DNA of 64,000 nucleotides, taken from assembly GCF_000759025.1 (NCBI RefSeq), contig NZ_JPOS01000090.1, positions 352,875 through 416,874 of the forward strand, in the 5' to 3' direction. Of this stretch, positions 24,860 through 34,568 are shown piece by piece. A program made the translations under genes and the position numbers. Origin of the DNA: Phaeodactylibacter xiamenensis. GTDB lineage: Bacteria > Bacteroidota > Bacteroidia > Chitinophagales > Saprospiraceae. Each line of letters begins with the position of its first letter. Within the stretch, counting starts at the first letter, position 1. The notes under the pieces are model-generated. The model worked only from the letters and a program-made list of their open reading frames with translations. It ran no database searches and was not told where the DNA came from.

Positions 24860-27596
24860 TCAGGCTCTGCGCCGCCCAAAAAAGTAAGCTGCTATGACCA
24901 GGAACCCAATCAATCCAAAGGCCCACCACAGGGGGGAGCCTGCCCCTTCGGCTTTCAATGGCTTACTGTCACCATAATACGTGAGGCCCGCCCAGTAGTA
25001 AGGAGATTTTCGGAAAGCAGCCACTTTGGTATCTTGCAGGTATTTTGCCTTGGCAGACTGTAGGGCTGCAGCTTTGGGTTGCCCTTCCGCAAGGCTTGCG
25101 TAGAAGGCCGAAATGATTTGGCTGGCACTTTGATCATTGAGGTTCCATAGGCTAGCCACAATACTATTTGCGCCAGCGTAAAAGAAGCCCCTACCCAGGC
25201 CAAGCACGCCTTCTCCCAGCGCCAGGCGCCCTATATTGCTTTGGCAGGCACTCAGTACAACGAGTTCTGCAGGAATATCCCAATGGTACAGGTCGGTCAG
25301 GAAGATGGAAGAGTCTGCCAGTGCGATATACGGCTGTTTGCCATCGTAGGCACCGTAGGCATGGGTAGACAGATGCAAAATACCTGCCTGCCCCATGGCT
25401 GCTATGAAAGCTTGCCGGGTAGCAGCACCATCACGGAAGGAGTGCACCTGGAAATGGGCAGCTATAGCTTCCAGCTCGACAGGACTGTATTCCAGGGTGC
25501 CATGACTACCCTTTGCCTGCTGAGCGAAGGGAGCCATGGCATAAGCCTGCATGACTGGACTGCCTGTGTTATTTTCGAGCTGATCGTACAAAGTTGCAGA
25601 AAAGCTGTAGCTCACTACATGGCTGTTCACCAGGTAAGGGGCTGTGCTGAGGTCGGTACCAGGGTAAGAGGCAGAGAGCAAGGCTTCAAAAGGCACATAA
25701 GCAAGTGGCCCGCCGGGGATAACAAGCAGTGCCTTTGCCTTAAGCGGACCGGAGATGGGTAATAGCTTTTGAAACAAGGCATACGCCTGTTCCTTATAAG
25801 CTGCTGGTGCCTGCTCAATGAGAGTGGGAGCGCTAAACCAATGCAGGAAACTTTCCACTTGCCTGGCTAGCGTATCACTACTACCCAAATCAAGGAGTTG
25901 CGATTCCTGGCCATTGGCATAAAGCAGATAGGCTCGTTCTTCACCGAATAGATAGTGGATCAGTGCCCGGCTCTGCCCTTTGAGGTAGTTGCGTTGGAAG
26001 GGCTCCCAACCGATCACAGCTGCACCAGCTGTTTGTCTTTGGTACACGGGGAATGACTGGCTCAGGTAGTCTGTAAGGCGTTCCAGTTCTTGTTCTACGC
26101 CAAGTGCCTGATCGAGCACTACGGCCACGCTTTCAGAACCGGCTTGATCCAGCTCCAGTTGCAGACGGTTCAACTGCCTCCGCAGGGCTCGCTCCTGCTG
26201 CTGCAGCGAGTCTGGTATAGTGGAAAGGGCATCTGCCTCCGCCAGAGCTTCCAGCAATAAAACGGACTGGCTTTTTTCCAAAAAGTAAAAGGCATCGGCT
26301 GTGGCTTGCTGCGCCGTGCAAATACGGACGGCCCGCTCATAAAAAGGCAGGGCTTCTTCCCGCCAAAACAGTTTTGTGCCGGCATCACTATGGGCACTTC
26401 TCAACTGGTCGATGAGATAATCGCCAGCCTTTAGCCAGGGTGCAGCGGCCTGTAGGTACTGTTCCTCACCAGATTGCTCATGTTGGGCAAGCAATGCCCG
26501 GAGCAGGTCATTGAGGTAAATAGATAAATCTACCTTGTATGGTGTCTTCTCCAAATATTGCCTTTCGGCTTTTTGCAAGGGGCTGTCAGGGTAGAAATCA
26601 GCTTTCAAAGTCTGCATAGCCTTCAGGAACCAATCGGCGGCTTGATCCGGTTTGCCCTGCTGCAAGGCAAGCTCCCCAATGTTATCCATGATGGCAGCAG
26701 CATCCTCTTTTGCCTCTGCTTTGCGGGCGAGTTCCAACGCCTCTTTTAATAGCTGCGCTGCGGAGTCATGCTGCTGGCTTTTCATTGCGGCAAGCCCCAA
26801 AAGGTTTTTTACTCTGGCTTGGTAGCCGATATCTTCAAGGGCTTGGTAACTGGCCAGCGCTTGTGAACCAAATTGCTTCGTCTCTGTAAAATGGCCTAAA
26901 GTGATAGTGGGCTTTCGCTAAATTCAGCAAAGCAGCGGCTTCGTCTTGAAGCATATCCTGTTGACTGAAGTAGGGCAGGGCAAGTTGAAGCTGTTGGATG
27001 GCCTTTTGAGAAGCCTTTCGTTCTGTGTACAAAAGCCCTAAATCTGATCTTGCTTTCGCCAGGTTGAGTGCTTCCCCTTCCTATGTGTCTTCGATTACCC
27101 ATCTCAGCAGGCGTTCTGCTTTGTCGAAATCGCCGGCATAGCTATCCATCTTTGCCACCCGGAGCGCAGCAGCTCGGTGCAATACCCTGTTGTTGAGTTC
27201 CTGCTGAATGGCCGCCGCCGCTTGGTAGCAAGTCGACGCTTTTCCGTAGGCTTTCAATCTTTCGTGGAAAAACCCAAGATTGAAGTAGGAACGGCCGAGG
27301 TCTTCGTGTGCTTTGCCGGCAAATGCTTTATTACGATAATCCACGGCTTGTTGCATCTCTTGAGCAGCCTGGGGTATGTCTCCATTTTGATGGGATAATA
27401 CACCAAGCGTATGGTAGACCAAGCCAAGCGAATCCACCAACTCTGGGCAGTCTTTCAGCGCTTCAGCCAATAATTGCAGTTCCGCCCGGTCTCCAGCCTT
27501 CACTATGGGTAGAATAGGTTTTTTCGGGCATTTTGCGAAAGCAGAAAAGCTGAAAATAAGGTAAAGCAGAAGGTATGGAAGGCGGTGTGCAGGCAT
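24860..27596 (-). pseudogene. TPR-CHAT membrane protein, broken by TAG and frameshift
   Basis: Intact ancestor: signal peptide (from ATG 27596), TPR repeats, a CHAT caspase-like domain and a C-terminal membrane helix with a basic tail (FGLIGFLVIAAYFFGRRRA). The CHAT dyad is still present: His in GILHLSTHAYG and Cys in LVVLSACQSNIG. Two lesions: an in-frame TAG at 27081-27083 (codon 172, probably from CAG) and an extra base in the A3 run at 26898-26900; restoring one base joins NLAKAHYH to LGHFTETKQFGSQALASYQ, a normal TPR. CHAT proteases are known from separase-like and Craspase (TPR-CHAT) systems. Fourth gene of the sigma/TPR/subtilase module. Confidence 0.88.
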
Positions 27597-27613
27597 AGAC
27601 TTGAAGAGTTGAT

Positions 27614-27642
27614 GCCCCAGCTCACGAAATGCGAACTGGGGC
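27614..27642 (-). other. Hairpin between subtilase and CHAT genes
   Basis: 7-bp stem GCCCCAG/CTGGGGC with a 15-base loop in the gap between the two genes. There is no T run on the minus strand, so it is more likely an mRNA-processing or stability hairpin than a terminator. Confidence 0.4.
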
Positions 27643-27680
27643 AAGAGGGTTTGTTATCCGTAATATAGGGTATTTGACTG

Positions 27681-29813
27681 TTATAGTTTAATCAGCCGGC
27701 CTACCCAAAGCTGTCCCTTGTACCGGAGGCGTAGCATATAGGTGCCTGCTGGCAAATACTGTACATCAATATCCATCGTCTGGGGGTAAGCGGAAGAGGA
27801 GACTTGCCATTGCCCCATACGCTGGCCGCTGAGGTGGAAGACTTCTAACTCGGCTGCATCTGGAATTGGTGGTAATTCCAGCTGTACGGCGTCACGCGCC
27901 GGATTGGGGTAGAAATGTATGAACTCAGTTAGCGGGGCAGCCTGCGTAGGGGTCGTACACAAGGTCAGTATATTAAGTAAGTTGCCGTCAACAGCGACGG
28001 TGTCCAACGATGGTGTCTTGTCTGCCGTATTGAGCAGGAGTGATTTGACATCCGCGTAGGGTGTTTGCCTTCCTAGCTTACAATAGACGATTGCCGCCGC
28101 TGCGCTCACCGCCGGCGCGCTCATGGAAGTGCCGGATTTTAGGCCGGAGCTATCCTGAGGTAAATAGCTGTCGATATTCACACCCGGCGCTAAAATATCC
28201 ACCCAGGTATCGCTAAAATTAGAGAATACGGCCCGGCCTAGTACTTGGTCTCCATCTTGAAGTATAGACCCTACAGTGATTTCGTTAGGCGCATTATAGC
28301 AGGCCGGGTATTGCAATAGGGTATCAAGCATCAGGGAGTCATTCCCCGCTGCGGAAACGACCAATATGTTGTTAAGTTCTGCTGAGTCGATGGCATTTTT
28401 CAGAATATCGTTGCTGCCATCGCTACCTTCGCCGCTACCGTAAAAACCCTAGCTGTCATTAATGACGGCCACACTGTCTTCTATTGCCTGGTAAGTTGCG
28501 CAGGCCACTTGGTATAAGCTGGAGACCCCTTGAGCATCGTGTGTTTTGTACGGGATAATATGAAAGCGGCAACCTTCAGTACAAGCCTGATCGAGTGTCT
28601 GAGCGATGATACCCGCCACATGTTTGCCATGACTGTGGTCGTCCATCGGGTTGTTGCTGATGTCCACTTCAGAAACGAAATCCCAGCCGATAGGGTCGTC
28701 CTCAGCGCAATTGTTATCATCGTCTGTGGCGTTGTTGAGGGCATCCGGCTTTTTGTAGATGTAGTCACTGAGCCTTTCGTGTTTATAATCTACGCCAGTA
28801 TCCAACACGGCAATACGCACTGCATCGTTAATGGCGTCAGGAATGCCTGCTAGATCATTTTGCGTAAGCGAGGGGTTGTCCGTAATCATCTCAGGCTGCA
28901 ACTGTGCTACGGTGTAATAGTTGGGGTCTGCTTCCTGGATGATGACTGAAGAGCTGGTGCCTTTAACGCGTTCTAAGATATCAAGAGTCGGCCCTACAGG
29001 GAACAGCATTCCATTTTGATTGGTGATGACACTGTCGCCCAATTCCCAAAGTTGGAGGGCGTTGCAGACGCAAGAGTCTATAAGTTTTGCCCCGAGCGTG
29101 TCCCGCAGGGCTACCACACTATCGGGATCGGTTCCAGGTACGATCTGTACCACAATTTCATTAGGGATGTAGGGCCAACCGGCGTCATCTGGTGTGTAGG
29201 CGTAGCCCAAAGCGGGAAAGGTGTCTCGATATTGGGCTGGCCGAGTCTCAGGGTAGGGGAACGTATTGTAGAGCTCCACATCGTCGATGATCCAGAAATA
29301 CTGGCTGGTTTCAAAAAAGAAAGAGATCTCAACGGTAGCGTCTGCCGCTATACTGGTGATGTCGATAACTTCTACTGCCCTGGGGCCCGTTTCTACCTGT
29401 GGCAGTACATTCTGGTTGATGGTAAAGAATTCCTGACCGCCACCTGAAAGGTTCCGTACTCTTACAACAGTCGACCCCTCCAGCGCGCGGTAGTACTGAT
29501 TAAAGCGGAGAAACACCTGGCTCTCCCCGCTGAGGTCGATAGGAGGGCTAACCAGCACTCCTGGTGTGCCGGCAATCGCCGCTGCTCCCCCCTGGGACCG
29601 GGAAAGGATGGAGTCTCTGCCGTCCCATAGCGTTGTATTAAACACTTCAGCCTTACCATCGTCTACCCATTGCCAGTTGCCATCTGGGGTATCCCATTCC
29701 ATGAAATCATCTTCGCTGTCAAAAGGAAAAGCGACAATAGGGGATTGGGCGAAGGAAAACGTAGCGAGCAGGGATAAACAGGTTGTGAGTATGCAAAAGC
29801 GTAGAGTCTCCAT
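27681..29813 (-). pseudogene. Secreted subtilase (S8) with T9SS CTD, interrupted by in-frame TAG
   Basis: 710 residues if read through. Signal peptide 1-22; a jelly-roll/MAM-like domain (about 25-185); a prodomain-like stretch (PNEIVVQIVPGTD); the subtilase domain; and a T9SS type-A sorting domain (FYPNPARDAVQLE ... to the end). The triad is intact: Asp in IAVLDTGVDY, His in DDHSHGKHVAG, Ser in SGTSMSAPAVS, as is the oxyanion Asn in SAAGNDS. The lesion is TAG at 28449-28451 (codon 455) within VINDS-*-GFYGSGEG, where a Trp (TGG) or Leu codon is expected. Translation stopping there loses the catalytic Ser and the export signal. Confidence 0.88.
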
Positions 29814-29919
29814 AATGCGTTGTTTTGAGGTTTAGAAAATAAGCCCAGGCCTGGCTTTGAGCAGGCAAATGGCTGGTGCTGACAGGGTGTGTTGGGATTA
29901 TTGCTTTTTCAGCTAGGGA

Positions 29920-30675
29920 TTAAAGTTGCTGGAGTAAATCTTGTGCCTGTTGCTGGAAAGCAGAGGGCTGTTCGGCCAGTGCTTGCAGTAGGGGCCGGGC
30001 TGCTTCGTTGTCGCCCGTTTTGACATAGCTTAGCGCCAAATACCAGCGGCCGTATTCCTGCAGGGCAGTATCGCCTTCAGCTAGTGCCTCAAATTGAGCC
30101 CTGCCTTCCTGAACCCGATCGGTTTCCAATGCAGCGATGCCTAAAGACAGCTTCAACTGTGGATTTTCCGGTAGTTGCTCTTCCAAAGCAGATAGCTGGG
30201 TGTAGGCAGCTTCGTACTGCCCTTGGTTGAAGGCTTGTTCTGCCGTCTCCAGGCTGCTGCCGTCCACGCTTCGTTCTTGCAGGGCAAGCGTGGGGTGCAG
30301 GGCGTACTGTTCGTACAAGTTTTCAGAAGTCTGGAACGGGTTCCAAACCAATAATATCAAGGCGATGGCTGCGGCAGCCGCTACGAGCCATATCGGCTTT
30401 CGTCGCCAAAGCGGCACCACTATTCCCTCTTTCGGGTCAGCGGAATCCGTGTTTGCTTCGTCTTGAAAGTACCGTGCCCACAGATCAGCCATGCGTTTTT
30501 CCAGCGCAGGCTTTTGCACTTGATGCTTCAAGTAGTTTTGCATCTGCTGCCGCTCCCTGAGCGCTTCCGCAAATGCACGGTCATCCTGCAGGCGTTGCTC
30601 GAAAGCAGGCTGCTCTTGTTCGGGCAGCTCTCCCTGCAGGTACCGGTCGATGAGTAAATAGTCTGATGCTTCCAT
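29920..30675 (-). CDS. Membrane TPR protein with anti-sigma-like N-terminus
   Basis: 251 residues. The N-terminus (YLLIDRYLQGELPEQEQPAFEQRLQDD) resembles the cytosolic domain of anti-sigma factors in Bacteroidota, without an obvious zinc-binding HxxxCxxC. One membrane helix (about 93-111, IWLVAAAAAIALILLVW) is followed by periplasmic TPRs (about 140-250). It starts 3 bases after the sigma-factor stop, which is the usual sigma/anti-sigma arrangement. It is the only gene of the module without a visible lesion. Likely role: membrane-bound regulator that holds the sigma factor until signalled. Confidence 0.75.
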   Translation of the reverse strand: MEASDYLLIDRYLQGELPEQEQPAFEQRLQDDRAFAEALRERQQMQNYLKHQVQKPALEKRMADLWARYFQDEANTDSADPKEGIVVPLWRRKPIWLVAAAAAIALILLVWNPFQTSENLYEQYALHPTLALQERSVDGSSLETAEQAFNQGQYEAAYTQLSALEEQLPENPQLKLSLGIAALETDRVQEGRAQFEALAEGDTALQEYGRWYLALSYVKTGDNEAARPLLQALAEQPSAFQQQAQDLLQQL

Positions 30676-30678
30676 ACG

Positions 30679-31242
30679 TCAGGCGGTTTGAGCATTAAAC
30701 AAATTGCGCCACCGCTCTGCACAAGCGTTCTTCCGACGGTACACCGTATTGGCATTATTCATACCAAGTTGTTCGGCGACTTCGGCGGAGGCCATTCCGG
30801 AAGCCAAAAGTTGTAGTAGCTGCTGGCAGAGCTCACTCAACTGGCCAAATGCCTGGTCGAGCTTGCGCTGCCTGATTTCTTCTTCTTCAATTTGTTCCAG
30901 GGTGTTCTGAACGATGCCTTCAGATTCATATCGTTCGGCTTCTGCATTTCTTACCTCCGTTTCCCGATTTTTTTTGCGGAGCTGGGAAAACCACTTATTC
31001 CGGCAAATTTGGAAGAGCAATGCCCCAAGGGGGCAGGTGAGCAAAAAAGTTGAGTCTTGCGCTTTCTGGTGCAGTGCGATAATCCCCTCCTGGAAAACAT
31101 CCTGAGCATCAGACACTGAGCCGCTATTGCGTACTACCCATTGAGTAATAGTCGGAGCATGCTCCCTCTATATATAATCCAGGGTGGAGAAATCGCCCTG
31201 GCGCAAAGCCAGTATGTGCTTATGATCTGGGTGTTGTTCCAT
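30679..31242 (-). pseudogene. ECF-type sigma factor, TAG at codon 25
   Basis: Full frame from ATG 31242 (MEQHPDHKHILALRQGDFS) to TGA 30679 encodes 187 codons with a TAG at codon 25 (31168-31170), in LDYI-*-REHAPTI where Tyr or Gln is expected. Region 2 (DAQDVFQEGIIAL) and region 4 (LLQLLASGMASAEVAEQLGMNNANTVYRRKNACAERW) are typical of sigma-70 family members. Restart downstream would lose most of region 2. It is followed by the anti-sigma-like gene, the subtilase and the CHAT gene. An IS4-family end lies 53 bases upstream, where its promoter would be. Confidence 0.83.
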
Positions 31243-31295
31243 CGCTGTACAATTATAAGAGATTCTTTGGCTTTTTTTGCACCCGCTTAAAAAAT

Positions 31296-32535
31296 TTCAT
31301 TGCCGTACACTTTTATTTTACGGGAAGTTCTTTGAAAATTGGAAAGAAAGATTTAAAGCATGCCTAGCATAAAATCGGACAGCCCTCAGTCCAATCTGAA
31401 ACACGGACAAGCTATCGATTCGGTCTTTACGGCAGAATTTACCCAACTGGGCTGAGGTTCGGGCATCAAACTCGAACAAGATACAGATGATGAAAGCCAG
31501 GCTAGCCACGATCAAGAGATTGAACAAGGTTTGAGGCTCTTCAATCCTGGTTTTATGAATGTGGAATCCGCGAGATTTGATATCGCCGAAAAAGGTTTCA
31601 ATGTGATACCTCTTTCGGTAATATGTTTCGGCTTGCGGGCCATATTCCAAGCTGGTCAACAGATACAAAGGTCGGTCATATCGGGTCCGGTCATGCCAGA
31701 ACAAGACATTGACTGGCCCAAACCCTTGCTTAGTCACATACATTTGGGGCAGGAACAAGCTTTTTTGACCGATACTTGCGGCCAAATGGCCAAAAGCCGA
31801 AGCATTCTCCATGTCCGGATGATCGGCTACCAAAGTATCCTTCGCCGTTTTTAGCACGTACTCCCAACCGTGAGCCAAACAAGACTGTTGCAACTCGCAG
31901 CCGTCGAATTCGGCATCTCCCAGCAGGAAAATCCGGCAATCCTGTTCCAGGATACTGTCCATAAGCATCGCCACTTGACCGATAATGGCCACGTGCATGT
32001 GTTCCGGGAAATGGCCTTTGGGAGCTTTACGAACTACCCAACAAATGGGAATGGCTCGCCTGCGCCAGATTACACTGACCATCAGCGCCATGCAGTCTTT
32101 GCCCACACAGGAGCCATCGATGGCCAGAACTAACTCTCCAGCCTTGCTCAGAGAGTGGAGAATCGGAAGAAGGTAGGGTATAAAGTGTACCGTGACATCG
32201 GTCCACTTATTTTGCAACCAACGCTTGGCCTTCTTGACCCGACTTTCCAGGTCAGTGGGGTCTTCCATATGGCGGCCCAACTCTGATAGAGATGCCCGGC
32301 CACCTTTGATTAAGGCACCTAATAAACCAGATAAGACGGTTAATCGACGCAAGGCGTTGCCTTGTGGAACCTCAGATTGATGCTTTATCAACCATTTTTT
32401 AGATCTTTGCAGAACGACATTTTGAAAGGGTTTTCTGCAAAGATTTTTAAAATCTCAGAAAACCCTTATTTTTTCTGTCTCTCTTTCCAAACTTTCAATG
32501 AACTTTTTGCCGAGCTAAAAGTGTACGGCAATGAA
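31296..32535 (-). mobile_element. IS4-family insertion sequence, copy 1
   Basis: 1240 bp with perfect 19-bp terminal inverted repeats TTCATTGCCGTACACTTTT (31296-31314; complement at 32517-32535). One transposase on the minus strand. Near-identical to copy 2 at 56171-57409, differing by a 1-base indel in the A/T run near 32450 and a few substitutions. No convincing target duplication was seen; flanks are A/T-rich. Confidence 0.9.
31318..32391 (-). CDS. IS4-family DDE transposase, copy 1
   Basis: 357 residues counted from a TTG at 32391 (LIKHQSEVPQG); no good ATG exists upstream in frame. The DDE residues are recognisable: Asp in LAIDGSCVGKD, Asp in FLLGDAEFDGCE, Glu in RYHIETFFGDIK. The segment YRKRYHIETFFGDIK fits the IS4 Y-(2)-R-(3)-E-(6)-K signature. 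A helical DNA-binding N-terminal part precedes it. Intact, so probably active. Weak start codon use is common in IS transposases. Confidence 0.9.
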   Translation of the reverse strand: MIKHQSEVPQGNALRRLTVLSGLLGALIKGGRASLSELGRHMEDPTDLESRVKKAKRWLQNKWTDVTVHFIPYLLPILHSLSKAGELVLAIDGSCVGKDCMALMVSVIWRRRAIPICWVVRKAPKGHFPEHMHVAIIGQVAMLMDSILEQDCRIFLLGDAEFDGCELQQSCLAHGWEYVLKTAKDTLVADHPDMENASAFGHLAASIGQKSLFLPQMYVTKQGFGPVNVLFWHDRTRYDRPLYLLTSLEYGPQAETYYRKRYHIETFFGDIKSRGFHIHKTRIEEPQTLFNLLIVASLAFIICILFEFDARTSAQLGKFCRKDRIDSLSVFQIGLRAVRFYARHALNLSFQFSKNFP

Positions 32536-32747
32536 TAAAAAATAATGCGCTCTGGGCCTTTCAACTTGTTACTGTTCCCCTGTCAAAGTCAACTTTCCTG
32601 TTTTTTTTGAAAAAAAATTCTCCAAGACGGTAAGGTTATACCCTAAGCTGCAATAGACTGGTGTATTTCAAATCTGTACAACCCAAAAAACGAATAGGCG
32701 GATGCCGAAAAGCCTTAAACAGAGTAAGCCTCAAAAACCAAATCATT

Positions 32748-33029
32748 ATGACTGCTGAAGAAAAGCAAATCCTGTCAAAGCTGATTGACCAATCAGCAAA
32801 TTTAGTCTATGACACACCTAACGCTGACGAGGTAGATGACCGCACCGTAGCCACAGAGATGAAACAGGCAAGTGAACTGTTAAGCTATGCCGCAGACATG
32901 GTAATCTCGCAGAAATCGCCCGGTCTTTTACGAAAATGGGGAAAGAGACTTTGGTATCATGTGAAAAAGGCAATCGCTAATTTCTTGCGGGAGATAGCTT
33001 GTGCAATTGACCCGGATTGCAAAAATTAA
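32748..33029 (+). CDS. Small hypothetical protein, mostly helical
   Basis: 93 residues from ATG 32748 (MTAEEKQILSKLIDQ). Helical, with an amphipathic basic C-terminal stretch (LLRKWGKRLWYHVKKAIANFL) and two Cys near the end (CAIDPDC). The 212 bases between the IS end and this gene hold no other gene. No family recognised. It may belong to an older accessory region beside the IS. Confidence 0.5.
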   Translation: MTAEEKQILSKLIDQSANLVYDTPNADEVDDRTVATEMKQASELLSYAADMVISQKSPGLLRKWGKRLWYHVKKAIANFLREIACAIDPDCKN

Positions 33030-33168
33030 AATTGCATTTCTAAATAGTGTTTGCGGCTCCCTTTCCTGGTACAACGGTATCGGTCAGGGAGCTTTTAATG
33101 CCATTTGTCACCCCTTTACTCCGGCTCAGTTTTTATATTTACCCTTCCTAACCACAAATATCCAAATT

Positions 33169-34182
33169 ATGAGCCGAATCGTCACTTTAGATGAATTTAT
33201 CATCCGACGGCAAAAAGATTTCCCCTATGCTTCCGGAGAACTGACCGGCCTGCTGCGCGATATTGGCGTAGCTGCCAAAATTGTCAACCGCGAAGTCAAC
33301 AAAGCCGGGCTGGTCAACATCCTTGGCGAGGCCCGGGAAGAGAATGCCTCCGGCGACACCGTACAGAAACTCGACCTTTATGCCAATGAGAAACTGATCG
33401 ACTGCCTGAAAAACAGCGGAGAGTGCTGTGGGGTGGCTTCGGAGGAACTGGAAGATATTATTCCCATTAACTCTGTGGCTTCCAAAGCATCCAAGTATGT
33501 CGTGGTCTTTGATCCGCTGGACGGGTCTTCCAACATCGACGTCAACGTCTCTGTAGGGACTATTTTCGGGATCTACCGCCGCCTTAGCGATGCTGAGTCT
33601 ACCGTTGAAGTAGAAGATTTCCTGCAGAGGGGTATAGACCTTGTGGCTGCCGGCTATGTGCTTTATGGTACCTCTACCCTCTTGGTTTACACCACGGGGC
33701 GGGGAGTCAACGGTTTTACCCTGGACCCCACAATCGGAGAGTTTTGTCTGAGCCATACCGATATTCAGATACCGGACCGCGGAAACTACTACTCCGTCAA
33801 TCAGGGCTACTACCTTAAGTTTGATGTGGAAATGCGCCGGTATATAGACCACTGTTCTGACCTGAACCTGCGGTTGCGCTATATCGGGTCTATGGTCTCT
33901 GACATTCACCGTATACTCTTCCAGGGCGGCATTTTCCTCTACCCTAACACCCGTAAATACCCACAGGGAAAGCTCAGGCTGGTATACGAGTGCAACCCGC
34001 TGGCTTATATTGTGGAGCAGGCCGGTGGCAAAGCCATCACCTGTCAGCTGGAGCGCATCCTTGAACTCGAGGTCAATCACCTTCACCAAAGGGCTACAAT
34101 TGCAATTGGGTCACCTGGCATGGTTGACGAGATGAAAGCCTTTGTGGAACGATACAGTGCAATTCCTGTGTTTAACGGCTAA
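33169..34182 (+). CDS. fbp: Fructose-1,6-bisphosphatase, class I
   Basis: 337 residues from ATG 33169. It hydrolyses fructose 1,6-bisphosphate to fructose 6-phosphate in gluconeogenesis. Family landmarks: EENASGDTVQKLD, GVASEELEDI, FDPLDGSSNIDVNVSVGTIF (metal site DPLDGS), DLVAAGYVLYGTST, YIGSMVSDIHRIL and YECNPLAYIVEQAGG (substrate and metal residues). A longer frame back to 33001 reads through the previous gene's end and is not credible. A TATATTTA -7-like box at 33134-33141 may drive it. A housekeeping gene trapped between the IS and the tRNA-linked element. Confidence 0.93.
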   Translation: MSRIVTLDEFIIRRQKDFPYASGELTGLLRDIGVAAKIVNREVNKAGLVNILGEAREENASGDTVQKLDLYANEKLIDCLKNSGECCGVASEELEDIIPINSVASKASKYVVVFDPLDGSSNIDVNVSVGTIFGIYRRLSDAESTVEVEDFLQRGIDLVAAGYVLYGTSTLLVYTTGRGVNGFTLDPTIGEFCLSHTDIQIPDRGNYYSVNQGYYLKFDVEMRRYIDHCSDLNLRLRYIGSMVSDIHRILFQGGIFLYPNTRKYPQGKLRLVYECNPLAYIVEQAGGKAITCQLERILELEVNHLHQRATIAIGSPGMVDEMKAFVERYSAIPVFNG

Positions 34183-34233
34183 ACGGTCAAAGGATTGGTT
34201 TTTAAAAAAGCGATCAAAAAAATGCCGTAAAAC

Positions 34234-34266
34234 TTTGCTTTTGTAAAGACCAGAAGTGTATATTTG
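34234..34266 (+). promoter_or_regulatory. Promoter of tRNA-Leu
   Basis: TTTG (34234-34237), 21 bases, then TATATTTG (34259-34266), a perfect TAnnTTTG box. The tRNA begins 33 bases downstream. Confidence 0.55.
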
Positions 34267-34298
34267 CATCGCTTTTAAAATAAGCACTACTAATCCAT

Positions 34299-34382
34299 GC
34301 CCAGATGGCGAAATTGGTAGACGCGCTACCTTGAGGGGGTAGTGTCCTTATGGATGTGCAGGTTCGAATCCTGTTCTGGGCA
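34299..34382 (+). tRNA. tRNA-Leu (anticodon GAG)
   Basis: 84 bases with acceptor GCCCAGA/TCTGGGC, discriminator A, D-arm (GGCGAAATTGGTAGACGC), anticodon stem CTACC/GGTAG with loop TTGAGGG (anticodon GAG), a class II variable arm (TGTCCTTATGGATGT) and T-arm CAGGTTCGAATCCTG. CCA is not encoded (next bases CGA). It reads CUC/CUU. tRNA-Leu genes are frequent integration sites; an accessory element begins just downstream. Confidence 0.95.
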
Positions 34383-34422
34383 CGATAGGGTACATCTAAA
34401 GTACCCTCTAAGACACTAGCAA

Positions 34423-34454
34423 AGCCCTGTATTCAGCTGAATACAGGGCTTTTT
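34423..34454 (+). terminator. Terminator downstream of tRNA-Leu
   Basis: A 28-bp perfect palindrome (AGCCCTGTATTCAG and its complement, centre 34436/34437) followed by T5. A smaller hairpin GGGTAC/GTACCC lies at 34388-34406 between tRNA and terminator. Confidence 0.8.
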
Positions 34455-34568
34455 AGCTTGATAACAGACTATACTGGATTAGGTGTTTTAGTGTATAAAC
34501 CAGGAGAAAAAGGTATTTGCTTTCTCTCCATTTTCTAAAATGCCGGATCTGGAAATAAATTTGAGAAA

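Noticed and set aside
24860..31242. Recoding of UAG as an amino acid in this organism
   Set aside because: At least three other genes in the window end in TAG with normal family lengths, and one of the affected genes also has a frameshift, so decay fits better.
31296..32535. Target-site duplication of the IS4 copies
   Set aside because: Flanks are A/T-rich and no equal-length direct repeat could be defined for either copy.
34457..34463. CTTGATA as the Rep nick site (as in pC194/pUB110)
   Set aside because: A single 7-mer by chance is plausible, it lies 2.3 kb from rep and next to the tRNA terminator, with no supporting hairpin of the right kind.
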